Program-made: the position numbers and the translations under genes
Assembly (NCBI GenBank): GCA_903922605.1
Contig: CAIXUG010000056.1
Coordinates: 96,357-160,356 of the forward strand
DNA length: 64,000 nt
Source: an uncultured Verrucomicrobiota bacterium
Lineage (GTDB): Bacteria > Verrucomicrobiota > Verrucomicrobiia > Limisphaerales > UBA9464
Direction of reading: 5' to 3'
Notes under the pieces: model-generated
Databases searched by the model: none
What the model saw: only the letters and a program-made list of their open reading frames with translations
Told to the model about the DNA's origin: nothing
Shown: piece by piece, positions 42,549-51,616 of the stretch
Layout: each line of letters opens with the position of its first letter
Position numbering within the stretch: position 1 is the first letter of the stretch

Positions 42549-43913
42549 TCACACGCTCTCCGGCGTCGGATGGGTGTAGGGCGCGCGGTAGGGCCGAGCG
42601 AGCAGCGCGTTGGCTTCGGCGTCGCCGATGACTTCCTGTTTCACCGAATCCCACGTCAGGGTGCGGCCGAGCTTCATCGACATGTTGGCGAGGATGCACG
42701 AGGCGCTGGAAATGTGGCCCTGCTCGACATCGGCGACGGGCTTGGACCGCGTCTCGATGCTCGCGAGCAGGTTCTTCATGTGGCCGCGGATGGCGGGAGC
42801 GACATGCACTTCCAGGTCCTTCTCGACCTTGTCCTCGGGATACTTGTCCAGCTCCATCACCTGGTCCTTGTGGATGGTGGGGCCGCCGTCGCGCGGGATG
42901 AAGTCGTAGCGGAAGACGCTCTGCTTCAGCGTGCCCTTCTCGCCGTGGATGATCGCGGCCCACGGATAATCGGGGTCGGGCATCGCGCCCCAGGTGCGGT
43001 GGTTCCAGGTCACCTGGAAGCCGTCGAAATCGAACGTCGCCGTCTGCGTGTCGCTGATGTCCGCCCGGGCCTTGCGGTCATGCAGAATGCCACCCCAGGA
43101 GGTCACGGACTTCGGCCAGCCCAGGCCGAGCTGCCACCGCACCATGTCGAACATGTGGACGCACATGTCGCCCACGATGCCGTTGCCGTATTCCATGTAC
43201 GCCCGCCAGCCGCGCGGGTGGACGATCTTGTTGTATGGCATCATCGGCGCGGGACCGACCCAGCGCTCGTAGTCCAGGTAATCGGGCGGAGCGGTGTCGG
43301 GCGCGGTGGCGAGCGTGTCGCCATTCCGCATGTGCCAGTAGCAGCAGACATCCACGCTGATGATCTTGCCGAGCGCACCCGAATCAATGAACCGCTCCTT
43401 GGCCTCGATGAGGTGCGGCGTGCTGCGGCGCTGTGTGCCGATCTGGACGACGCGGTTGTACTTGCGCGCGGCGGCCACCATCGCGCGGCCTTCGACGACG
43501 TCCACGCCGATGGGTTTTTGGCAGTAAATGTCCGCGCCCGACTTGCAGGCCTCGATCATCGCGAGCGCGTGCCAATGGTCCGGCGTGGCGACCTCCACGA
43601 TGTCGAGATCCTTCTCCGCGAGCATCTGGCGGTAGTCGCTGTAAATGCGAGGGCGCTTGCCGGACTTGTTCTTCTGCGCGCAGGTGTCGGCGCAGTCGTT
43701 GAGCAGGTGCTTGTCCACGTCGCAGAGCGACACGACCTCGACCGGCGCGACCTGCATGAGGCGGTAGAGGTCGCTCTTGCCGTACCAGCCGGTGCCGATG
43801 AGGCCGACGCGCTTGGGCTTCGGCTCGGCGGCGAACGTGGTGGGGACGTAGGAGGCGGCGGCGCTGAGGGCAAGCGCGGTGGAGCCCTGCTTGAGAAAGT
43901 CGCGGCGTGTCAT
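42549..43913 (-). CDS. Tat-exported Gfo/Idh/MocA family oxidoreductase
   Basis: 454 aa. The N-terminus has a twin-arginine signal (TRRDFLKQGSTALALSAAA). The Rossmann NAD(P) motif is VGLIGTGWYGKSDLY, followed by VEVATPDHWHALAMIEA and YCQKPIG, the family's EKP position. The C-terminal GFO_IDH_MocA_C2-type domain contains GNGIVGDMCVHMFDMVRW with the conserved His. Such Tat-exported oxidoreductases are highly expanded in Verrucomicrobiota and act on sugars or polyols in the periplasm; the substrate here is unknown. A sugar-type ABC permease lies next upstream (150 bp). Confidence 0.88.
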   Translation of the reverse strand: MTRRDFLKQGSTALALSAAASYVPTTFAAEPKPKRVGLIGTGWYGKSDLYRLMQVAPVEVVSLCDVDKHLLNDCADTCAQKNKSGKRPRIYSDYRQMLAEKDLDIVEVATPDHWHALAMIEACKSGADIYCQKPIGVDVVEGRAMVAAARKYNRVVQIGTQRRSTPHLIEAKERFIDSGALGKIISVDVCCYWHMRNGDTLATAPDTAPPDYLDYERWVGPAPMMPYNKIVHPRGWRAYMEYGNGIVGDMCVHMFDMVRWQLGLGWPKSVTSWGGILHDRKARADISDTQTATFDFDGFQVTWNHRTWGAMPDPDYPWAAIIHGEKGTLKQSVFRYDFIPRDGGPTIHKDQVMELDKYPEDKVEKDLEVHVAPAIRGHMKNLLASIETRSKPVADVEQGHISSASCILANMSMKLGRTLTWDSVKQEVIGDAEANALLARPYRAPYTHPTPESV

Positions 43914-43973
43914 GCGAGAGAGCTAAACCGGTGCGCCGGGCGTTACAAGCCTGCAAGTCGGCGGATGGTTCCG

Positions 43974-44027
43974 AGTCCCGAGTCCGAGGTCCAAAGTCCT
44001 GAGTCCTGAGTTCGAGAGTCCAGAACG
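43974..44027. repeat. Short-word array (GAGTCC words)
   Basis: Repeated CCGAGTCC, AAAGTCCTGAGTCCTGAG and GAGTCCAGAAC words between two minus-strand genes. Same type of element as the other arrays in the window. Confidence 0.6.
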
Positions 44028-44062
44028 GAACGATGCCGTTTTCGCTGAAAGACTGATCACCC

Positions 44063-45220
44063 TTAATGGCTGGTTACCGAGGTCTGCTTCAGCCGCCGCT
44101 TCATCAGCCAGGCGTTCAACTGGTCGAGGAGCACCGCGAGAATGACGACCGCGCCGATGATGATCTGCGAATAGCTCTGGTCGATGCCCACGATCACGAT
44201 GCCGCTGCTGATCATCTGGATCACCAGCGCCCCGAGCAGCGCGCCCAGTGCGGAGCCGCGTCCGCCGGTGAGGCTGGCCCCGCCCACGACGGCGGCGGCG
44301 ATGACGCTCAGTTCATAGCCCTGGCCATCGCCACTGGTCGCCGCACCGTAATAGCCCAGGGAGATCAGCGCCGCCAACCCGGCGGCCAATCCGGAGCACA
44401 GGAACACCCCGAGCTTCACCCGCCCCACCCGGATGCCACTGAAGCGGCTGGCGAGTTCGTTGCCACCCACAGCATAGACCCGGCGACCCGCTGCCAGCCG
44501 GGTCAGGTAAACCGCACCGACGAAGGTAACCAGCAGCGTCACCAACAGCGGCACCAGGGAAAGTCCGCCCACCGAGAGCGGCACATTCCCTCCGCTGCCG
44601 GGCAGGGTGGGTTGGGCGATCAGGTCGCGAAAGGACGCCGGGAAGCCGCCGATGCTCTGGCCCTTCGTCGTGACGAAGGCGATGCCGCGAAAGATGGCCA
44701 TGGTGCCGAGCGTGATGATGAACGGATGCACCCGCAGCCCCACGACCATGCCACCGTTCCATCCGCCACAGACCAGGCCGACTCCGAGGCAGGTCAGCGC
44801 CCCCAGCCAAGCTCCGAAAACGGGCGAAGTGGTGTGGGAACCTTCCGGTCCAAACAGTTGGAGCACAAGCGCTCCCAGCACACTGGCGAGCGCGTAAATG
44901 GCCCCCACGGAGAGATCGATCTGGCCGGCAATGATCACAAAGGTCATGCCCACGGCCATGATGGCCACGAAGCTCGTGTCCTTGGCGAGCTGGGCGAGGT
45001 TTTGGGTATTGAGAAACTTGTTCTTTGTCTCGAACACCGGAGTCTTGTCACCGTTGGTATCCACGGTGAACACACGCTGCCGGGTGCCGTCCGGGAGCGT
45101 TTCGAACTTGGGCAGCCGCACGCTGCCGCCAAAGAGGGTCAGCAGCATCCCCAACACGAGGATGACAAGCACGAGGCCGCCTTCCTGGAGTCGGAAAGTG
45201 GCACGGGGCGGGCGGGACAT
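44063..45220 (-). CDS. Sugar-type ABC transporter permease (RbsC-like)
   Basis: 385 aa with about ten hydrophobic segments. It matches the BPD_transp_2 / RbsC family: GMTFVIIAGQIDLSVGAIYA, GTMAIFRGIAFVTTKG, VYAVGGNELASRFSGIRVGR and GALLGALVIQMISSGIVIVG. A short periplasmic-side N-terminal insert (KFETLPDGTRQRVFTVDTNG) is unusual for the family. The ATPase and substrate-binding protein are not in the window. Neighbouring Gfo/Idh oxidoreductase suggests sugar or polyol use (inference). Confidence 0.85.
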   Translation of the reverse strand: MSRPPRATFRLQEGGLVLVILVLGMLLTLFGGSVRLPKFETLPDGTRQRVFTVDTNGDKTPVFETKNKFLNTQNLAQLAKDTSFVAIMAVGMTFVIIAGQIDLSVGAIYALASVLGALVLQLFGPEGSHTTSPVFGAWLGALTCLGVGLVCGGWNGGMVVGLRVHPFIITLGTMAIFRGIAFVTTKGQSIGGFPASFRDLIAQPTLPGSGGNVPLSVGGLSLVPLLVTLLVTFVGAVYLTRLAAGRRVYAVGGNELASRFSGIRVGRVKLGVFLCSGLAAGLAALISLGYYGAATSGDGQGYELSVIAAAVVGGASLTGGRGSALGALLGALVIQMISSGIVIVGIDQSYSQIIIGAVVILAVLLDQLNAWLMKRRLKQTSVTSH

Positions 45221-45477
45221 GCCGCGAGCTTAGCGGCGGACCGGGCCGGGGAACAACGGCCAAACGACTTCGGTTTAAGCGGAGGTTATCCACCCACCTT
45301 CTGAATCATGCTCATGCTCCTAATCTTGCTCATGCTCGGACCAACATTCTGAAAAGACGGAATGAGGAGGGAGCATGAGCAGGAGTAAGAGCAGGAGCAT
45401 GAGAGTCTGCTTTTTTCGCCCATCCCCCGGCGGTGGCTGCGCGGATCCATTCTTCCCCGACCGGACAGCTGCCTGCC
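45221..45477. repeat. Intergenic inverted array of ATGCTC words
   Basis: CTCATGCTCCTAATCTTGCT and related words at 45304-45338 are mirrored by GCATGAGCAGGAGTAAGAGC at 45373-45403, in inverted orientation across about 34 bp. No gene or clear promoter was seen in the rest of the gap. Confidence 0.65.
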
Positions 45478-46323
45478 TCAGAAACCTTGCCGGGCCATGA
45501 TCGTTTGCCAGCTGGGGATGGTTCCCTGCATCCGTCGCAAGTCGGCGTAATCCAGTGGGGGAGCGGCCAGATCACCGATCAGCAGTCCTTTTTTGGGGGC
45601 GCGCCAGCGGAAGCGTTCCACATGGCCATCGAGGAACGCCAGATTGCCGCCCTGCAGATGGCGGTCGGCCGGAATGTCGAGCCAGTGGTCGCTGTACGTG
45701 GAAGGGTAATCTGTCGGGTAAAGACCAAACGTGGCGTCGGCGATGTCGTCCTCATGGACATCGACAAACGTCTGGCAGTTGGCGACCCCGGGATCGTTGA
45801 CCTCGGTATACTTCACGTAGGCCCCGCTGCCGTCGGAGACCTGGCAGTTGAGCCAGATGCTGAGGTTGTAACTGCGGGTGCGCGGTACGGTCGTGCCGTT
45901 GGTCAGCGCCACGCGACCGGGATCGGCGGGGCAGCGATAGATGCCGACCGAGCCGTTGTAAACAAACAGAACCCCGTTCTGAATGTTGGTCGTGGTCGGA
46001 TCCGTACGGACGTCGCCCGGGCACCAGGAGACACCTTTGGTGACGCTCGAGTTGGGATCCCCGTTGTCATCCACGAACAGCACCGAATCATTGGGCGGCA
46101 GCAGGTCATTGTGGTCGCCGAGATAGAGGTAATAGGCGAGCTGCAGCTGCTTGAGGTTGCTGAGGCAGTTGGCCGTTTTCGCCTGCTGCTTGGCCCGGCC
46201 CAGGGCGGGAAGGAGCAGCCCCGCAAGGATGGCGATGATCGCAATGACCACAAGCAGCTCAATGAGAGTGAAGGCGCGGCCGGATTGCGGCGGCGGCGGC
46301 GGGCTCTGACGACAGGACGGCAT
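45478..46323 (-). CDS. Type IV pilin-like (DUF1559) protein
   Basis: 281 aa. A canonical prepilin motif [22 protein letters not shown] follows an 18-residue leader (written here as [12 protein letters not shown]), cleavage expected after Ala-Phe context with Glu at +5. Downstream come [19 protein letters not shown] and a terminal [14 protein letters not shown], the DGHV motif of the DUF1559 / H-x9-DG pseudopilin family. These proteins are encoded in many copies in Verrucomicrobiota and Planctomycetota and their role is not established. No pilus machinery is adjacent. Confidence 0.85.
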   Translation of the reverse strand: MPSCRQSPPPPPQSGRAFTLIELLVVIAIIAILAGLLLPALGRAKQQAKTANCLSNLKQLQLAYYLYLGDHNDLLPPNDSVLFVDDNGDPNSSVTKGVSWCPGDVRTDPTTTNIQNGVLFVYNGSVGIYRCPADPGRVALTNGTTVPRTRSYNLSIWLNCQVSDGSGAYVKYTEVNDPGVANCQTFVDVHEDDIADATFGLYPTDYPSTYSDHWLDIPADRHLQGGNLAFLDGHVERFRWRAPKKGLLIGDLAAPPLDYADLRRMQGTIPSWQTIMARQGF

Positions 46324-46436
46324 GTCTTACATCTCGCGGGCTGACCACAGCTACACCCAGCGCCGTGGTTTTGCCACTAGGAATCGCACGGAAAAAACTC
46401 GGTTCCCAACCTGCCAACGTTCACACTGGCCGGAAG

Positions 46437-47708
46437 ATGACGCGGCTGGTGCTGTTCGACATTGACGGGACGCTCATACGCACGGGCGGTGCCGGAGTGC
46501 GTGCTTTTGGGCGGGCGGCGGAAGTGATGTTCCAGCGTCCCGGAGGCACGGAAAAACTCCGCTTCCATGGCCGTACCGACACCTCATTGGTGCGGGAGTT
46601 TCTGCGGATCAACGACATACCGGACCGCTCCTGGAATGTGCGGCATTTTCTGGATGCCTATGTCTTTCTGCTCGCGTGGGAGCTGAACCAGCACCGGGGC
46701 GACCTGTGTCCGGGCGTGCCGGAACTGCTCGCCGGCCTGCGGACCCTGCCGGAGCCGCCGCTGCTCGGATTGCTCACCGGCAACGTGCGACTGGGAGCGG
46801 CGCTGAAACTGGAGTCGTATGGGTTGGCGGCGGAATTCGTGACCGGCGCCTTCGGAGACGATCACGAGAGCCGCAACCAGCTGGCCGTGATCGCGCGGGA
46901 CCGGGGCAGCCGGCTGCTCGGGCGGCGACTGGCCGGAGAGGAGATCCTCGTCGTGGGCGACACGCCGGCGGACATCGAGTGCGCCCACCATATCGGGGCC
47001 CGCTGCGTGGCGGTCGCCACCGGCGGCAATTCCCTGCCCGAATTGCTGGAGCATTCACCGGCGCTCGCCGTGGAATCGCTGGACCAGCTTTCGCCGGCGC
47101 GGCTGCTGGCCGCGGGGGAGCACTGGGTGCGCCCGACGGATTGGGAGGCGCTGTACCAGGCCCGCGACACCCACTGGGACAAGGGGGAGCCCACACCCTC
47201 GCTCGTGGATTTTCTGCGGGCCAATCCCGAGCTGCCGCGCGGCCGGGTGCTGGTGCCCGGCTGCGGTCGCGGCCACGACGCCCGCGAATGGGCGCGGGCG
47301 GGCTTCGAGGTGCTGGGGCTGGATCTGGCTCCCAGCGCGGTGCAGGAGGCGCAGGCGCTCACGCCGGCCGGATTGAGCGCGACGTTCCGGCTGGCCGACT
47401 TTTTGGCGGATGCTTCGGAGCCGCCGGTGGACTGGCTGTTTGAGCACACGCTCTTCTGCGCGATTCCGCCGGAGCAGCGTGACGGCTACGTGGCGGCGGC
47501 GGCCCGGCAGGTGAAGCCCGGCGGAAATTATCTCGCGGTCAACTACCTGCAGCCGCGCGACGAGTGGGGTCCGCCGTTCGGTGTGACCGTGGCGGAACTG
47601 CGGCGGCGCTTTGAGCCGCATTTTGAGCTGCGCGAACACTGGTGCCCGCGCTCATTTCCGGGCCGTCTTGGCCGTGAGCGCGTTTTCTGGTGGCGAAGAC
47701 ATTTGTAA
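46437..47708 (+). CDS. HAD hydrolase - SAM methyltransferase fusion
   Basis: 423 aa. Residues 1-~225 are a HAD phosphatase: D8-x-D10 in FDIDGT, GLLTGN, and GDTPADIECAHHIGAR. Residues ~235-423 are a class I methyltransferase of the TPMT type: WDKGEPTPSLVDFL, VPGCGRGHDAREWARAG with the SAM-binding GCG at 275-277, LGLDLAPSAV and FEHTLFCAIPPEQRDGYV. Full domains with a short linker indicate a true fusion, not a frameshift. Joint action on one metabolite is inferred. The ATG at 46437 (GGAAG just upstream) is preferred over the frame opening at 46365. Confidence 0.82.
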   Translation: MTRLVLFDIDGTLIRTGGAGVRAFGRAAEVMFQRPGGTEKLRFHGRTDTSLVREFLRINDIPDRSWNVRHFLDAYVFLLAWELNQHRGDLCPGVPELLAGLRTLPEPPLLGLLTGNVRLGAALKLESYGLAAEFVTGAFGDDHESRNQLAVIARDRGSRLLGRRLAGEEILVVGDTPADIECAHHIGARCVAVATGGNSLPELLEHSPALAVESLDQLSPARLLAAGEHWVRPTDWEALYQARDTHWDKGEPTPSLVDFLRANPELPRGRVLVPGCGRGHDAREWARAGFEVLGLDLAPSAVQEAQALTPAGLSATFRLADFLADASEPPVDWLFEHTLFCAIPPEQRDGYVAAAARQVKPGGNYLAVNYLQPRDEWGPPFGVTVAELRRRFEPHFELREHWCPRSFPGRLGRERVFWWRRHL

Positions 47709-47892
47709 AAGTTCCCACCGTGGCAATCATCGTAAACAACTGTGAACTTTTTTCACGTGAAAGGGTTTTTGTGTTTGACCCAACCCCCGCACTTCTTTAC
47801 GTAGCGCTGAGACCTAGCCGTGATCGCCTGCCTGCGGGCACTCCGTGGCGGGCAATTTTTTTCGGTCAAGTCGGTAAAAAACGCGTGTTGCC
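47709..47892 (+). promoter_or_regulatory. Leader region of the secretin operon with weak promoter-like sequence
   Basis: 184 bp before pilM. TTGACC (47775-47780) could be a -35 element; the matching -10 (TTTACG or TACGTA near 47797) is poor. TTTTTTTCGG near 47856 follows GC-rich inverted bits (TGCGGGCACTCC...GGCGGGCA), possibly a terminator or attenuator of the upstream gene. Confidence 0.3.
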
Positions 47893-49761
47893 ATGCTGAA
47901 GACGAAGACATTTCTTGGGATCGATTTTGGGGCGGGAAGCCTCAAAATCGCCGAGTTTGCGGTCACACCGCAGGAAGGTCTGCGCCTGCTCCGCTTCGGC
48001 GTGAAGCCGCTGGGCCTGGCCGGTTCGCAGGACGCCGCCCGCGAGGGCGCCCTGAAAAAGGCGCTGCCCGAGCTGCTCGCCGAAGGCGGGTTCCTGGCGA
48101 AGGAAGGAAACCTGACGGCCCCCGGTTTCCAGGTTTTCTCCAAGTTCGTCAAACTGCCCCCGGTTGACACCTCCAAGGTCACCCAGATCATCCAGTACGA
48201 GGCGCAGCAGAACGTGCCCTTCCCGCTGGCCGAGACGGCGTGGGACTACCAGATCCTCGGTTCCGCCCCCGGCGGCGAGCTGGAGGTGCTGCTCGTCGCG
48301 ATCAAGTCGGAGACCGTGGAGAAGCTGTTCTCCATCGGCGAGGGAGCCGGGCTGAAGATGTCGATCGTGGATTCCTCGATCGGCGCGCTGGCCAATTCGT
48401 TCCGCTACAATTATGCCGATCAGGAAGGCTGCAGCCTGCTGATCGACATCGGCGCGAAGACCAGCAACGTGCTGCTGTTCGAGGCCAACAAGTATTACGC
48501 CCGCTCGGTCAACGTGGGTGCCAACGCCATCACCCAGGAATTTGCCGCCGAGGCCAAGCTCCGTTTCGACGACGCCGAGAAGTTCAAGGTGGCCGAGGGT
48601 TTTGTCAGCCTGGGCGGCGCCTACGAGGAGCCTGATGATCCGAAGCAGGCGGCCGTTTCCAAGGTTGCCCGGAACGTGCTCACCCGCCTGCACCTGCAGG
48701 TCAACCAGACGATCCAGTTTTATCGCACCCAGCAGGGCGGTTCGGCGCCGGTCCGGGTGTTCCTGTGCGGCGGCGGCTCGATCATGCCCTACGCCTCGCA
48801 GTTCTTTCAGGAGAAGCTGAACCTGCCGGTGGACTTCCTGAACCCGTTCCGCAATGTCGAGATCGACCCGGCCGTGGACGTGGCTGAGCTGGAAAAGTAC
48901 GCGCAGTGTTTCGGTGAAGTTGTCGGGCTGGGCCTGCGCAACGTGGTGCAGTGCCCGGTGGAGCTGAACCTCATTCCCAAGGCCTCGCTGTCCCGGCAGG
49001 AGTTCAACTCCAAGAAGCCCTACCTCCTGGCGGCGGCCTTTGTGCTGACCGCCGGTGTCTTCGCCACCGGCTGGTACTACTCCAAGGTGGCGGATGCCCG
49101 GAGTTACGGGGTCAGCCAGATCAAACAGAAGGTCGATCCTTTTGATCAGGCCAAGACCAAACTGGAAGCGGAAGATGCCCGCCTGAAGCGTGAGCTCGAG
49201 GAGGCCACGCAAATGAGCGACTGGCTGCAGCAGCGCACCCAGTGGGCCGATATCCTGGTCGAACTGCGGCGCATCCTGAAACAGACGGAAGATTCCGTGC
49301 ATAACAAGGACAGCGTGCCGGTGGGGGTCTGGATTGACACGCTCCTTTCCACGGAGCCGACCGTCAACGTGGCGGAGGAAGAGTCTTCCGCCCCGACGGC
49401 ACGCAGCATGTACATGATGGATCCGGTGCTGGCCCGGCGTTATGGCCTCATTCCCCGGGGTGCCCCCGATGGCGGTGCTCCCGGCGGGCCGCCGCCGGGT
49501 GAAGAAGGCCGCGGTCCCAAGCCGAAGGGCGGAAACTCAACGAACGAGCTTTCCGTGGTCAAAGTGACTTTCCGGGCGGTCAACTTGAATGAGACCGCAA
49601 ACAACGATCTGATCTATGAGCTGGAGCGCCAGGTCAAGGAAAGCCCGTTGTTTGACCCCCGTGAAACCTCGCTTTCCGGCAATATGGACCGGGCGGACGC
49701 CGCTGCCACGACGTTCACCTTTCCGCTCAACCTCAAGCTGAAGCGCCCGATCAAACTCTGA
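47893..49761 (+). CDS. PilM-PilN-like fusion of a verrucomicrobial pilus/secretion operon (Amuc_1101-like)
   Basis: 622 aa. The N-terminal ~350 residues are an actin-like PilM domain: FLGIDFGAGSLKIAEF, SLLIDIGAKTSNVLLFE and VFLCGGGSIMPYASQFF. Next comes VELNLIPK (357-363), the PilN-type motif, and one TM helix (377-396), then a coiled coil and a periplasmic part containing a glycine/proline-rich linker with MDPVLARRYGL (509-519). The C-terminal domain resembles PilN/PilO ferredoxin-like folds. It is the first gene of an operon with genes corresponding to Amuc_1100, Amuc_1099 and a secretin. Known PilM links the inner-membrane platform to the cytosol; here PilM and PilN are one chain. Confidence 0.85.
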   Translation: MLKTKTFLGIDFGAGSLKIAEFAVTPQEGLRLLRFGVKPLGLAGSQDAAREGALKKALPELLAEGGFLAKEGNLTAPGFQVFSKFVKLPPVDTSKVTQIIQYEAQQNVPFPLAETAWDYQILGSAPGGELEVLLVAIKSETVEKLFSIGEGAGLKMSIVDSSIGALANSFRYNYADQEGCSLLIDIGAKTSNVLLFEANKYYARSVNVGANAITQEFAAEAKLRFDDAEKFKVAEGFVSLGGAYEEPDDPKQAAVSKVARNVLTRLHLQVNQTIQFYRTQQGGSAPVRVFLCGGGSIMPYASQFFQEKLNLPVDFLNPFRNVEIDPAVDVAELEKYAQCFGEVVGLGLRNVVQCPVELNLIPKASLSRQEFNSKKPYLLAAAFVLTAGVFATGWYYSKVADARSYGVSQIKQKVDPFDQAKTKLEAEDARLKRELEEATQMSDWLQQRTQWADILVELRRILKQTEDSVHNKDSVPVGVWIDTLLSTEPTVNVAEEESSAPTARSMYMMDPVLARRYGLIPRGAPDGGAPGGPPPGEEGRGPKPKGGNSTNELSVVKVTFRAVNLNETANNDLIYELERQVKESPLFDPRETSLSGNMDRADAAATTFTFPLNLKLKRPIKL

Positions 49762-49762
49762 T

Positions 49763-50764
49763 ATGGCCTGGATCAAACGCAATTTACTCTTCGTGGTCGG
49801 GCTTGCGGTTGCCGTGGCGCTGCTGGGCGTCGGGGTTTTTTACCTGCTGAACAGCATGGAGCAGGCGGACTCCGCCAGCACCGAGCTGGAGACGATGAAT
49901 CAGAAGCTCGACGAACTGGTCGGTCACGACCCCTTTCCCAGCAACGACAATGTCGAGAAAATTCGCGCCCAGCAGAAGCGGGTTGCCGATTTCAAGATGC
50001 AGGCCAAGGTGAAGTTCAGCGAGGAGGCCAAGCCTGAAAGTCTGGACAACGCTTCCTTCAAGACTGTCTTGGAGCAGACGATCGGGTCCCTGGAGCACGA
50101 GGCCGAACGCTCTGGCGTGCGCCTGCCGGACAAATATGACTTCACATTTTCGGAACAGCGTAAAAAGCTGCAGCTGGCCCAGAACACGTTGTCACCCCTG
50201 GTGACGGAACTGCGGGACCTGGGCGATGTCTGCCATATTCTGTTCGAGGCGAAAATCCACTCGTTGGTGTCCTTGAAACGCCCCGGCGTGGGTGGCAACG
50301 AGGCCCCCGGCAGCGCGGATCTGCTCTCGAAAAAGGTGACCACGAACACGGTGGCGGGCGTGGTTGTCTACCCTTACGAGGTTTCTTTCCAGTGCTTCAG
50401 TTCCGAACTGGGCGCGGTATTGACCGGCCTGATCGCCGCTCCCCAGAATTACGTCATCAAGACGGTCAATGTGGAACGCGGAACCGCGCTGGAAGCGCCC
50501 GCTGCGGCAGTCGCGCCCGTGGCTGTGAACCCCAGTTTCGGCGGGATGGACCCCGCGCTGGCCCGCCGTTACGGCCTGACAGGGGGCCGTTACGGCCCGG
50601 GAGCTCAACAACCCGCCCCCGTTGCGCAACCCACGACCCGGGTTGGTGAGACGGTGCTCGATGAAAAGCCGCTGAAAATTACGCTCGGCCTTGAAGTGGT
50701 GAAATTGATGCCCTCCGCCCCCGTTCCGTCCGGCAATGCGCCCCGACCCAACCCCAATCGCTGA
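49763..50764 (+). CDS. Amuc_1100-like inner-membrane protein of the pilus operon
   Basis: 333 aa. One N-terminal TM helix (NLLFVVGLAVAVALLGVGVFY), then a coiled coil with Glu/Lys/Gln (~35-130) and a periplasmic domain with GIGH-type strand pattern (AGVVVYPYEVSFQCFSSELG; KITLGLEVVKLMP). The order and size match Amuc_1100, the TLR2-active pilus-associated protein of Akkermansia (about 317 aa), encoded next to PilM-like Amuc_1101. Sequence identity is low by eye, so the call rests mainly on architecture and gene order. Residues 262-272, MDPALARRYGL, repeat a motif of the upstream protein. One base separates it from that gene. Confidence 0.68.
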   Translation: MAWIKRNLLFVVGLAVAVALLGVGVFYLLNSMEQADSASTELETMNQKLDELVGHDPFPSNDNVEKIRAQQKRVADFKMQAKVKFSEEAKPESLDNASFKTVLEQTIGSLEHEAERSGVRLPDKYDFTFSEQRKKLQLAQNTLSPLVTELRDLGDVCHILFEAKIHSLVSLKRPGVGGNEAPGSADLLSKKVTTNTVAGVVVYPYEVSFQCFSSELGAVLTGLIAAPQNYVIKTVNVERGTALEAPAAAVAPVAVNPSFGGMDPALARRYGLTGGRYGPGAQQPAPVAQPTTRVGETVLDEKPLKITLGLEVVKLMPSAPVPSGNAPRPNPNR

Positions 50765-50767
50765 CGC

Positions 50768-51568
50768 ATGCAATTTCTAAAGAAAAATTACGAGAAGATC
50801 ATTCTCGGGGTGGTGCTGCTGGTGGTGGCCGGCGTTTCTCTCTATCTCACCACGCTCGCTGGCAAAGCAAAGGAAGAGCTCCAGCAGAAACTGGATCGCA
50901 AAGTGGCAGGCGGCGGCAAAAAAACGGTGAAGGAAGTCGATCTTTCCGGCGGTGCCGCTGCACTGGACCATCTCTCCAAACCGGTCATCGTGATGCTTGC
51001 CGGAGAACATAAGACGTTCAATCCGGATCCCTGGGTCCGGAAGGCCAATGGCTCCATCTTTCCGGTGGCGGACAATGGTCAGAAGGGTGTCCGTGGCCTG
51101 GTTCTTGCCGCCACCAAACCCCTCAGTCTGACCATCACGTTCACCGCAGTCTCCGGTACGGAAGATCCTTTTCACTACCAGTTTGTCGTGGTGCGTGACT
51201 ACGAGCGGCAGGCCGCCAAGCGGCGTCCGATGACCGTCAGCTTGGATGTGGCTGGCAAAGGTGACCTTTTCGCCCTGCGTGAAGTTCACGGCCCGAAGGA
51301 CAACCCCACCGAAGTGGTGATCGAGCTCCTGCAAGGCTCGGAACGGGTGACGTTGGTCAAAGACAAGCCTTATTCCAAAGATGGCCTCGCATATGCTGCC
51401 GATCTTCGCTATGAGGTTGACAATAAGACATTTTCAGGGAAACGGCAGGATGAAAACCTGTCCCTGGCTGGTGTGAGCTACAAGATTGTTGCCATAGCAA
51501 AAGATGAAGTAGTAGTCTCGGCACCCAACCAAGTCCGCACCGTCATCAAGCTCACCAGCCTGCCTTGA
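50768..51568 (+). CDS. Amuc_1099-like membrane protein of the pilus operon
   Basis: 266 aa. One N-terminal TM helix (KIILGVVLLVVAGVSLYLT), a helical stretch, then a beta-rich periplasmic domain (LVLAATKPLSLTITFTAV; FHYQFVVVRDYERQAAK; KIVAIAKDEVVVSAPNQV ending in a V-x-V pattern typical of PilP-like pilotin/linker proteins). It lies 3 bp after the Amuc_1100-like gene and 48 bp before the secretin, the place PilP occupies in classical pil operons, so a PilP-like link between the inner-membrane platform and the secretin is inferred. Confidence 0.65.
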   Translation: MQFLKKNYEKIILGVVLLVVAGVSLYLTTLAGKAKEELQQKLDRKVAGGGKKTVKEVDLSGGAAALDHLSKPVIVMLAGEHKTFNPDPWVRKANGSIFPVADNGQKGVRGLVLAATKPLSLTITFTAVSGTEDPFHYQFVVVRDYERQAAKRRPMTVSLDVAGKGDLFALREVHGPKDNPTEVVIELLQGSERVTLVKDKPYSKDGLAYAADLRYEVDNKTFSGKRQDENLSLAGVSYKIVAIAKDEVVVSAPNQVRTVIKLTSLP

Positions 51569-51616
51569 ATCGCCTACGCATCGCCTAGATTTCGAGTTCC
51601 AACCGAGAAGAACCCC

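Noticed and set aside
42570..44009. 479-codon plus-strand frame opposite the Gfo/Idh gene
   Set aside because: Antisense shadow; composition typical of complemented codon positions.
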